From NCBI GenBank assembly GCA_037957365.1, contig JARHVA010002128.1, forward strand, positions 2,735,359 through 2,799,358: a stretch of DNA of 64,000 nucleotides, read 5' to 3'. The notes beneath the pieces were generated by a model, which ran no database searches, had not been told where the DNA came from, and saw only the letters and a program-made list of their open reading frames with translations. The first letter of the stretch is position 1, and each line of letters starts with the position of its first letter. Below, piece after piece: positions 41,457 to 55,888 of the stretch. The DNA comes from Torreya grandis (taxonomy: Eukaryota > Streptophyta > Pinopsida > Cupressales > Taxaceae). Made by a program: the position numbers and the translations under genes.

Positions 41457-42259
41457 TGTATGCCTGTGAGTGATGACTTTTTACCCGTGAGCTCTCCATG
41501 GATCAAAACCCTGTCCAAACCACCCTGCTTAGAGATGTCCAGCCTTCACCACTAATCTCTATCTGTCATCTCCTCTAAAAATACTAAGGCTTTCTAGTTC
41601 TTAAGTCTATCAAACACATCTGACTTCTTCTTAAGAACATGCATCTCCTTCTTGCTCATGTGACCAAGCCTACAAAGCCACATCTTCGTAACAAAATAAG
41701 AATCAGTAATATAAGTAGATAGATAAGGATACCTACTTTGTTAACACCAACTAATTCAAGTGCATCCACTGTGAGAGTTCCTATGCATCTCTCATCACCC
41801 AACTTTCCTGAAGTAATTAGCTGCATCTTTAAGACTGGGACCTACATGACCTTTAACACCCATGTGTTGGCCACCTGCAATTTTAGTAACACTTCCCCTT
41901 TGCCAATACTATGACAAGGCTCACCAACCCCTCTATTTGGGGCTGCATGGAAAGAGGCAACATAATCTATGAACCAAGATTCTACTTTATCTAAGGAACA
42001 TCCCAGAACATCCTGTGCAACAACACCTACAACATCTGCTTCTTCAATTCCTTCAAGCTGATCTTCTACCAACCAACAATATTTCTTTTCCTGTTCTTTC
42101 TTTCCATAAGACCATAATTAACCATTCATGCCTTTGAATTCCTCCATTCTTAGTGTAATTTCTTATACCATTGCTATACTCCCACTTAATCAGAAACCCC
42201 TGAGAGTGACCTGTAACCAAACACAAAACTGCTCCCTGCAACCTTAGCTCTGATACCAA
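41457..42259 (-). pseudogene. Copia-2 gag end, protease and pre-integrase domain
   Basis: Minus-strand YGKKEQEKKYCWLVEDQLEG near 42100 is a ruined zinc knuckle. ESWFIDYVASFHAAPNR parallels the protease SW(I)IDSGASFHATPNR, with DSG now DYV. KMWLCRLGHMSKKEMHVLKK near 41680 is the pre-integrase motif. Then KALVFLEEMTDRD follows directly, the same fusion as in Copia-1 (EALVFMEEMKDRD). Gag is reduced to about 60 codons. The frame changes between the pieces. Confidence 0.85.
42247..42258 (-). promoter_or_regulatory. Second, perfect PBS copy in Copia-2
   Basis: The minus strand reads TGGTATCAGAGC, a perfect initiator Met tRNA complement, preceded by CTAACAGT as if it were itself an LTR/PBS junction. 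It lies 48 bases inside the PBS that adjoins the LTR. Confidence 0.8.
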
Positions 42260-42295
42260 CTGTTAGTGGTATCAAGCTATGAGCCAACAACCTCA

Positions 42296-42306
42296 CTTTG
42301 ATACCA
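42296..42306 (-). promoter_or_regulatory. Copia-2 primer binding site next to the 5' LTR
   Basis: The minus strand reads TGGTATCAAAG two bases from the LTR end; one mismatch to initiator Met tRNA. Confidence 0.85.
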
Positions 42307-42308
42307 AC

Positions 42309-43466
42309 TATTAGGAACCCAAGGAAGCACCATTGATTACCAAGCAACTTAATATGCAAAATTAAACCAAAAGTAATAAGTAACTAGAATTCAAAAATAA
42401 CACCGAATATGAGAGACAATACACAATTGTATTAATACTCATCTAGAAAGAAAATACAATAAAGAAGATGCCACTTCTTCTCCACACCTCTCAAAGGCTT
42501 CCCACACCTCAAGTGTAAAGTAATTCTCAATCAAGAGTTATCTCTCTCTTATGGTCCCAACACACAACTCAAACACAGAGTTGGTGTTCACCTCTAACTA
42601 GTCAGTATCCACTATTGCCAATACACAAGTGCTCCACACACTCCACAAGTGCTCCACACACTCCAAGTAAACAATCATACTTCAAGTAGATCTCCCTTTA
42701 ACTTGCAACAACCTACAACTCAAATGATCTTACTTTGGAAGGAACTACCTTGCCTTCTTCTTTGCTCTCCAACCGAGTACACACCGTACTCCAAGTAGAT
42801 CCTACCTGATCTTGCTCCCTATTGTGTTGTTGTCACCTTGATCCTACTACCACCTACAGATCAACCTAGTTCTACACACCTATAAACCTTAGACCTCACA
42901 CACACAAACACCTGCAGATCAATGATCTTACTTACCATGCAGATCTTCAAATGTGGCCTTGCACACCTACCAACCAAGATCCTACATACATGAAGAATCC
43001 TTCTGTTTCTCCAAACCAGCACCCACACTTGGCACTGTGGCACTAGGAGGAACACACCATGCTCTCTTCACACACAGAAGGAGCTAATATTTGCTCTCTT
43101 ACTCTCTAGCACAAATTACAATACAACCCATGAGTCTATTATATAGATCTCATGCAAACAATAATTAGACACCTAATTACAATAATTAGATCTGCAACTC
43201 AAGACTAAAATTAGCCTTCTTCATGCAAACAACTAGTTCATTAATGAACTATCTATGGAACTCGTAGTTCAGAACCACATAGGTGATCGATGTTGGTCCT
43301 TATCTGCCTGGGGGTGACCGACGTTGGCCGATCTCTGACCATCATCGATAGCTTCCTGTCTCCACCTGATCGATGTCGGTTGGCCTGACCAATGCCGGTG
43401 ACTATGACACTCAGCACCCTCCTCTAATGTCTACATCAGTGGAGCTTTTAGCTCCACAAACTAACA
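42309..43466 (-). repeat. Copia-2 5' LTR
   Basis: 1158 bp, aligned end to end with 39131-40269. It starts TATTAGG (TG to TA) in plus reading and ends CTAACA. TATA-like CTATATAATAG (minus) at 43136-43146. It contains one extra 19-bp motif unit near 43368-43386, which accounts exactly for the length difference. Confidence 0.95.
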
Positions 43467-43471
43467 ATATT
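43467..43471. other. Target site duplication ATATT (right) of Copia-2
   Basis: Identical to 39126-39130. Confidence 0.93.
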
Positions 43472-43690
43472 AGCTTATTTTCATGTAAACTTCTGTCTTT
43501 TTTCCCAAATGAAATTATTTATTTAGGTGATAAGCATTTCAAGGTATCTTCAAGGAGCTAGCCCTTAAACCTATAGGTCTATTTCTACCTATAATTAAAC
43601 CCACAAACCTAGAAGTATTCCCATGTTACAAAAATATTGAAGATACTTAAACACCTTCCTATATGGTGCAATATCTTGTGACAATAGTTA

Positions 43691-43708
43691 TGGCACACCT
43701 AGTGGGAC
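43691..43708 (+). promoter_or_regulatory. Candidate L1 primer binding site
   Basis: TGGCACACCTAGTGGGAC, 7 bases after TGTGACA. L2 has TGGCATGCTTGATGGGAC at the same distance. The form resembles leaders of plant Tat-like elements; the tRNA was not identified. Confidence 0.5.
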
Positions 43709-44129
43709 TCATTGTCTACAAGATAATTTGTCAAGGTGAATGTTGGTCTTGAAAACATTAGCTGTAAATTGGTATGATACTCAGCATTTGGTGACTCCAA
43801 TCAAGGTATAATCTAGTTCAAGGACATTTTTTTCATAAATTTTATCTCATCCTTCATCTTTCTTACTATGTCATCATCTAGTATATTTTTCAATCTTATC
43901 AATCCACTTATTCAGCTTGAACTTCCTCTCAAAGTTCAATACCCTCATCCTAATCTACCTTTTGAGAAACAAGAAGATTTTTCTATCCATTAAAGTGAAT
44001 ATATTGAATAATTTAAATATATATTTAAGAATATATGGCTAGTAAACATGACTTTCCTACCTTTAATACTAAAAACCCAATTCACCTTTAAGCTTAGGAT
44101 TACATTACTCCTAGTGCCACAAAGAGTGT

Positions 44130-44865
44130 GCCCACATTAAATGGTGAGAGTCATGTTACACCTGATGAACACATTATGGATATCTCTAATTTTTTTAATT
44201 TCCACAATGAAACTAAAGAGATAATTTAAATTAGACTCTTTGTCATGTCCCTTAGAAGGAAATATCTTGATTTGTATAGGAATTTTCTTCGTGGATGCAT
44301 CACATCATGAGATGACTTTTGAGTGTTGTTGAATTCAAGGTTTAAAGATGAAATTCACCATACATCTCTTATACATCAACTCAATGTGATCAAATTAGCT
44401 CCCATAAAAAAAATATATGACTTCAATGAGAGGTTTCAAAATACTTGGTATAGATTTTATCCTCCCATGAGACCACCTACTAGATTTATGTTCCCCACAT
44501 ACTTGAGATCAATTGGTAGTAATATTTCTATCATGCTTCAATCCATGGGTGGTTTCACTCCTCCCAAATCATATGAACTTAACATTAGAGATGATAACAG
44601 CTTCATTAAATCAAAAAATTGTCCTCCTAATGTGTCTATGACTCTACTGACTGATACTCTAGATGATAATCCAAGTGTGGCTCAAGTTCCAAGTGTAAAT
44701 ACCAAGCCTAAGACTACCCCTAAGAAGGAAGATAATGTCATGGATAAAGATGCATATATTCAATGGCTAGAAGCTAGGATTGGGAGAGGGAACATGAAAA
44801 AAGGGTATTATCAACATAAATACACCTATCAATAGTAATATGGACAATAATATGGGAAAGGAAGA
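44130..44865 (+). pseudogene. L1 gag
   Basis: TPDEHIMDISNFFNFHNETK, IRLFVMSLRRKYLDLYRNFL and GCITS precede a 170-codon open stretch (44323-44835) with FKDE, IKLAPIKKIYDFNERFQNTW, MRPPTRFMFPTYLRS, ISIMLQSMGG. This is the Retrotrans_gag capsid pattern including the ...QSMGG... tail seen in Tat-like elements. The N-terminal part is broken by stops. A zinc knuckle was not found. It would form the particle that packages the RNA. Confidence 0.83.
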
Positions 44866-45249
44866 GGTCAATGTAAGCCTAATTTCAATAGACTTACCAA
44901 TGTGTACAATCCCAATTCTACATCCAACATAAGAGATATGGTACCAACACATATTAACTTGGTATAAAGATGGGATTAGAGACAAATCCAATCCATGGAT
45001 GCTTATGAATATGGATATAAATCTCTAGTTTATTAAGGAGGAGTCATTCCTTTCCTATCAATTGAAGATGAAGTTATGATGTAAGCAAATAAGCAATGGC
45101 AACCTCAAGGAGACAGCTTCACCAAATTCCTAGTTGAATATAATTTTGTGCTCAACCAAGGAACATATATTGAAAAAAATACAAGTTCCAAGAGTAAGGA
45201 TATAAGAGGTAAAAATAACATGCCTATCAACTTATCTAATCCTTATACA

Positions 45250-45985
45250 AGGTAGTAAATCATGGCTACAAGTATGGTAGCTCCATATATTCCTACACCT
45301 CCTTCAAGTCAAAATGTGGTAAGGTCTACTCAAGGTGTCTCAGTTCCTAAATTTACAAATAATCATTTTCCTTGAAAGACTCAAGATAAGGTGACTAATA
45401 CTTCCCTAAACATAATAGATTCTTTGAAAAGTGCCAAGACATCTATCTCTTTATGGGATATCCTCCAAATGCCAAGCCAAAAAGAACTTTTATAAAAATA
45501 GTTTTCCACTATTACTACTATTCCTTCACCTTAAAGTCAAATTCATGGCTATGTTCTTATTTAAAATGTCCCTAACAACATTTTTGAACCATATCTTAGG
45601 ATTGAGAAACCTCCACCATTTTATCTCAATATTTTAGTGGGTGACAAACTAGTCCACAATTGCATAGTTGATAGTGGTGCTTCTGCATCAGTCATGCCCA
45701 AGGTTGTAGATAAAAAATTGGGCCTAAAATATGAACCTAATATAAAATTAGTGATTTAGATAGATAGTACAATTACTAAGATAATAGGGTTGATAAAAAA
45801 ATTTAAGGTCTTCTTGCATGATTGTCCTAGTTTTCCTATCCTCCAAGATATTGTTGTGGTGGACCTACTTACTCATTTTGTAATCTACCTTTTAAGAGAA
45901 CTTTAAAACCAAGATAGGTGGATAACTATTATATTATTGGTCCTTATTAGCCTTTAGGATAATGTATGGGACAAAAGAGGCTATT
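45250..45985 (+). pseudogene. L1 protease with upstream linker
   Basis: The linker VPKFTNNHF, IDSLKSAKTSISLWDILQMP is the conserved segment before Tat-like proteases. From 45616 PPPFYLNILVGDKLVHNCIV runs into VDSGASASVMPKVV, with the active site DSGAS intact, then GLKYEP. ILQDIVVVDLLTHFVIYLLR and YWSLLAFRIMYGTKEAI are the decayed D(I/V)VVVDLP...LSRD....WS....R..YGTK tail. There are several stops; one frameshift near 45905. No RT follows, unlike Gypsy-2. Confidence 0.85.
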
Positions 45986-47225
45986 ACAAGGTTTTATATT
46001 GAGCCTTACATTAAAACAAGTTCTAACTTGAATTGTGTGATCAATGAAAAGGAAGAGTCTAATATGGATGATGATGCTTATAAATTTTAGGGAATTTCTG
46101 ACTTTCTCCTTGATTAATATGTTAATATCACTTATGATCATGATCCTTATGCATATTTTCATCAAACTGACCTTGGCACTTATATCATGCATGAAGAACC
46201 ATTTGAAAGAGCTAAAGTAAATGTTGAAAATGACTCATAAGTTGTTGAAGCTAGCTACATCATTAATGAGTATGATGTTGATAGGTTGAGGAATCTAATT
46301 GATCACCATCATGGGAATAATAATTTCTTTTATCCTACTATTGATGAAGCTACCCTTGATGATGACACTAATGAGGTAGAGGAGGATGACTAATGGAAAA
46401 GGTTTAATGTCATATGTCAAGATTTTGATCAATTAGGTAATGCTACTTTCTCTCCAATAAATTATATATCTAATGTGTTTGATAATGATTCTAAAAAATA
46501 TGATGTTGAGTGTCTCACTAATCATGGAAAAGAGTGTCATGATGTGAATGAAGATGAACTATGGTAGAGGTTAAATGTCATATGTAAATAATTTGATAAT
46601 TTGTGTAACACTCCTTTATCTCCAATAGATTTTATATCTGATGTTAATATTTCTAATGAGACTAATAATAATGTTGTTGAGTGTTCCATCAAACACAAGG
46701 ATGAAGGTCATTATGATGATCAAGAGCTTGCAGTCATGAGGATTTTGATGAAGCTATTACCCAAAAGGTTGTGAACATGGAGAATGAGGTCAAGGAAATT
46801 TTTTTTGTGCCTAAATAATAGTCAAGATTTCCATCTAAGGTAACTTCATATTCAAAGGTATTGGAACACAAAGAAGGAGAATTTGAGGACTACGTGTATT
46901 AAGCAGATCATGAATAAGAAGATAGAAAGATTTAGGTAGTTATAATACATTATAATATGTAGCTTGAGGAGTGTAAATTAGATATGGCAATGATAAATCA
47001 AATTACATCTCTAATAAAGGCTTATAGAGATCAAATATTAACATTCATGAAGGCTCTAAATAGTTCACTTTGAATCCTAATAAGGCATAAAGGTGGTAGG
47101 ATTCTTGAACATTCACAAATGAAAGTGGTTGATGATGAGCATGCTTCCCATGCTAGACTACATTCATTGAGTGACGAAGATGCAAGGGGAAATAACTTTG
47201 ACCCTAGTTGAGTTATGATCAAATA
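45986..47225 (+). pseudogene. L1 acidic repeat and coiled-coil region, function unknown
   Basis: Continuing after the protease: FYIEPYIKTSSNLNCVINEK, many Asp/Glu, then two copies of a unit W.R(F/L)NVIC..FD.L.N..(F/L)SPI(N/D)(Y/F)IS(N/D)V, whose Trp codons are 168 bases (56 codons) apart at 46394 and 46562. Toward the end EECKLDMAMINQITSLIKAY, RDQILTFMKALNSSL looks like a coiled coil. Stops are frequent. This stands where RT would be in an autonomous relative. I do not know its function. Confidence 0.6.
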
Positions 47226-47495
47226 TATCACCTCAAGAGTTTGATTTTTTTAATAGTAGATTAGGTGTGTGTGTCTTTCTTTCAGTTGTGTTATGTTCCA
47301 TAAGTGTTCTAGTTAAACACATGATTATTTCATTTGGTGTGTCTTGTTTTGTGTGTCTTTCCTATGTTTTTGGTATGGTTTCAAAGGCAAACTATGTTTC
47401 AAACTTATGTATAGGTGACTCCATGGCTTAATAGATAGGATTAGGCTACTAGTCTTGGCATAGCAAGAATAACACCCTTGGGAAATCATCAAGAA

Positions 47496-50437
47496 TGTTG
47501 ATTATTTTTTACCAAAAGTCAAAATGGGTCAACCCCCTCTAGTAAAAAACTTGATATATGATCCTATTACAATGTCATACGGTGTGTCATAGTTCATTGT
47601 ATGTGATTTAATATGCTATTAGTCTTGGTCATGGTCCAATTTAGTCCTTATGTCATTTTATGTCATTTAGGGGTCATAAATTAAGGTGGTATAGTTTTAT
47701 GGGTGTTCATGTGTCTTATAATTCCTCTCGATATCCAATATGTCATATTCCTTTTTATAAATGTTAGGACTAACTGAAACTTGTAGGTTCCTAATTGAAA
47801 ATCAAGAAAATAAGTGAAAAAGAATGAGTTTGAAAGGTTGTATGGCCTATGGGAGAGAGTGGAAGGTGGGAGAAGCTTTTATAATGATAATTCAATTTCC
47901 ATAACTCCATTTCCACATTTTATCTATTTTTAAAGTGCCAAAACTGGGCTAAAACTATGTTATCTCTCCATCACTCCACTATGTAAGGAAAACTAGTCAA
48001 TAGGTCTTTTGATAGTATGGCTAGTAGGAGGACTTCCAAGTCAAAATATATTGGTGATGGATAGTAATTGTCACATTAATTTTCATGTATATAGTGGTAA
48101 TAATGGTTACCTATACTTTATGAACCATTCTCAATAAGTTAACTATCATTTTTTGCTTATTCTTTCCCACACCCTATAGTTTTGCTTCTATGTGAGTTAT
48201 TTCATTAAACATAATTGATAATTTTTATTCCATATGATGTATACTCTATACTATAATTTTTCCTATGTTTTGTTTCACTATTTTAAGTGATTGTATGGGT
48301 CAAATAGTTCAAGTTTGAGGTTGATGTATGCTAGTGGATTTGTAGTCAATTTTAACACTTGCAAAAAGGTTATTTATCTGTAGTGGTTTCAAATGAGTGT
48401 GATATTATGTGATGCATGTTTTAAATTAATTAAAATCTCTCTCTTTCCAATTTTATTCTCACACCTATATTATTAATGGAGTGGTAGTCAATAACATGAG
48501 TCACATAGTCAATTTCCTATATTTCCATACATAGTCAACTGAGTGAGGTATATGAGGTCCTAAATGGGTTCATAGAGATGATATGAAGAGTTAAAATTGG
48601 GTTAAACACATTATTGTTGCATGATAAATCAATTAATATCCATTCAAATGACAAAATACTGACTGATGACTATTTCCCATATATGCACAGTCATCCACCG
48701 TGAATGAGCACCTATAGGTGCTATAGAGAAGATCATCATGTTAAAAGGGAGAAATTGCCTAGTTTCAAGAACTTCATGGTTTAATATTACTATTTGAATA
48801 ATTTTAAGAGGTTAAATATGAAAAATAAGGTCACACTCCATACATAGATCCTATATCCATAACTCACTGTTTGCACATTAAAATGTCCACCTATAGGTGG
48901 AACTAATAGAGATTTAGGATTGTTTCATAAGAATGTTTTAACATTATTTTAGGCCTTTATAAAATTATAATAAGATGTATATTCCTAGAGACAAAATTAT
49001 AAGGTCATGAATCATGCACACTGCCCATGTTCACCTTCACTACCTTAAGTGTTGTTATCTGTGCATTTATAGGTGACCTTACATAGAAACCTGAGTATGG
49101 TCATGGAGAAAATTGACATAATTTGAAACCCTCATAAAGTTTTTGTATTTTGAAGGTACTTTGGAAACCATGTTTGAGACATTGGATTAGTAAGCAAACT
49201 TGATAAGTCACCTTAAGTGAAGGAATTGTGTGTTCTAGGGACAAGTTTCCTAAAAGCTATAAAATAAATCCCTAAGTACTTTTTGTGTCAATAAAAAACA
49301 ATGTTATAAGAAGTTTTGGTCAATATAAATGATCAAAAAATTTATACCTATCCTAGGGTAACATATTTAAAAAATAATTGAGTAGTTTGACCAATTGATT
49401 TCCATTATAGAAGGATCCAAAGTTACATATTTGTTCACTACATTATTTTAGTGGTGTCTATAGGATTTGAACTTCCTAGTAACCTTCATAATCCAAAGTT
49501 GAAGTATAGAAGTACATCTTCATGTTAGGTGGAATTTTTGAGCTTAGAGAGTATACCAATGTTTCAAAAATCATAAAAAAGTTTTCAGAGTAGGGTAGTG
49601 AACCTCATCAACACCTACATGTGTCACTTTCCCTAAGACAATTCACCTACAGTTGAATGTAAACTCCCATAGGTCTATGAGGTGAGCTTGAACATAGAAA
49701 CACAAACACCTACTAGTGGGAGCTACCTAAAAAGAGTTAAAAATGACCTCAAACCATATGAAATATGTTTCAAGGTGGATTATAACCCATAGGACCTTGC
49801 TTATTCCAAATCAATGAACTACAGTTGACTATAGTTGATAGTGAGCTTGAGCATAGGTTATGGGTGTTGATATAGCCTAAATATGAGGTGAATGAATTAA
49901 AATGTCTATATAATGACTATAGAAAATATAATTAGGTCTATATGAATTATTTTCAAGGTTTAACTATGTAATACCACCTATAGGTGCCTCACTCAAATAA
50001 GAAAACATAGTCAATCAACCTATAATACATATCAATCAAAGTGAGAAGAGAAGTAATGCAAGGTTTGATGAGAGTCTGATAATTAACATTATTTTAAAGG
50101 AATATAAAATTAAAATGGAAATTCCATGTCAACCTCATAATATGGATACAATATATATAAATTCCTCAAACATACACGTACATTCATACTTGATACCCTG
50201 CACATAATCAATCATTTGACAATATACCTTATGATTTTGTTGGTGTTTGGAGGGTCTAATGGTATAATCAGAACTTGAAAATTTGTGTAGATCATCTCCA
50301 TCACTTAGATAATATCACCAAATAATCCATTTACTTGGGACAATAGGGGATGTTCCCTTTATTTTGTTTCAAATAAAGTGCACTTTCCAAGGGTGCAAAC
50401 ATGTAAATTTTGGAGAAAGAATATGACAAGGTGAGTT
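47496..50437 (+). repeat. L1 3' LTR, truncated
   Basis: Starts TGTTGATTATTTTTTACC and follows the 5' LTR to about 37320 (GATTTTGGAGAAAGAA..GACAAGG). The last 2 kb of the LTR are missing. Divergence from the 5' LTR is high, pointing to an old insertion. Confidence 0.85.
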
Positions 50438-50610
50438 ATGTACACACATAATATTTTAAACCTTTTATCAATTAATGACACTTTACATCTTTTAGGAACC
50501 CATCAAGACTCAATCTCTCTAAGTGCATGGCTTAAAGGGTACACTAGGAAAGGGGTGGGTAGACCTTTGGTGCTTCATGGGATTGTTGTCCCTTATTTCC
50601 ACATTATTAT
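50438..50610. other. Short unassigned segment between L1 and L2
   Basis: 173 bases of unknown origin; GGCTTAAAGGGTACACTAGG resembles a fragment near 16105. The open frame at 50438-50626 is not recognised. Confidence 0.4.
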
Positions 50611-55682
<5,072 letters not shown>

Positions 55683-55690
55683 AAAGTTTG

Positions 55691-55708
55691 TGGCATGCTT
55701 GATGGGAC
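55691..55708 (+). promoter_or_regulatory. Candidate L2 primer binding site
   Basis: TGGCATGCTTGATGGGAC, counterpart of 43691-43708 in L1. Confidence 0.5.
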
Positions 55709-55888
55709 TTTTAGTCTAAAAGGTTAAAATATTTTTGGTTTTGTCTTTTAATAATCAGACTTTGGAAGCATCTATCCAAGAATCAATGGTGACTCTAAAG
55801 TTACATTAGTTGGTCAATCATCCCATGTTTTTTCTTTTTAAGATTGTTGGTAATATTTTCTTTGTGTCTTGCTTCTTAATGAAGTTTC

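Larger units (their letters stand above)
39131..43466 (-). mobile_element. Copia-2: internally deleted Ty1/copia element with both LTRs
   Basis: LTRs of 1139 and 1158 bp flank a 2.04-kb interior on the minus strand: PBS, gag/zinc-knuckle end, protease, pre-integrase, motif-array connector, RT and RNase H pieces, polypurine tract. Perfect ATATT duplications flank it. The integrase core is missing at the same place as in Copia-1. The two LTRs are similar over nearly all their length, with differences mostly C/T or G/A changes, so it is younger than its host L1. Confidence 0.95.
34415..43683 (+). repeat. L1 5' LTR (about 4.93 kb without Copia-2)
   Basis: It starts TATTGACAATTT (B copy: TGTTGATTATTTT) and aligns with 47496-50437 for its first 2.9 kb. 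The end ...TGTGACA lies 7 bases before TGGCACACCTAGTGGGAC, a PBS-like motif; L2 has the same arrangement. An alternative, shorter LTR would end before TGGTGTATCACC at 39109, also shared with L2. The 5-kb reading is preferred because the spacing also matches Gypsy-2. Confidence 0.65.
34415..50437 (+). mobile_element. L1: giant-LTR, pol-less gypsy-type element (TR-GAG/LARD-like)
   Basis: Direct terminal repeats of about 5 kb flank a 3.8-kb interior that encodes only gag, protease and an acidic/coiled-coil protein. No RT, RNase H or integrase motif is present in any frame, so it depended on an autonomous partner. The 3' LTR keeps only its first 2.9 kb. Copia-2 is inserted in the 5' LTR. The design matches published large retrotransposon derivatives and gag-only terminal-repeat elements. 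A related element, L2, follows. Confidence 0.8.

Noticed and set aside
50438..50610. Remaining part of the Gypsy-2 LTR beyond L1
   Set aside because: It does not align with the matching part of the other Gypsy-2 LTR after 21955.
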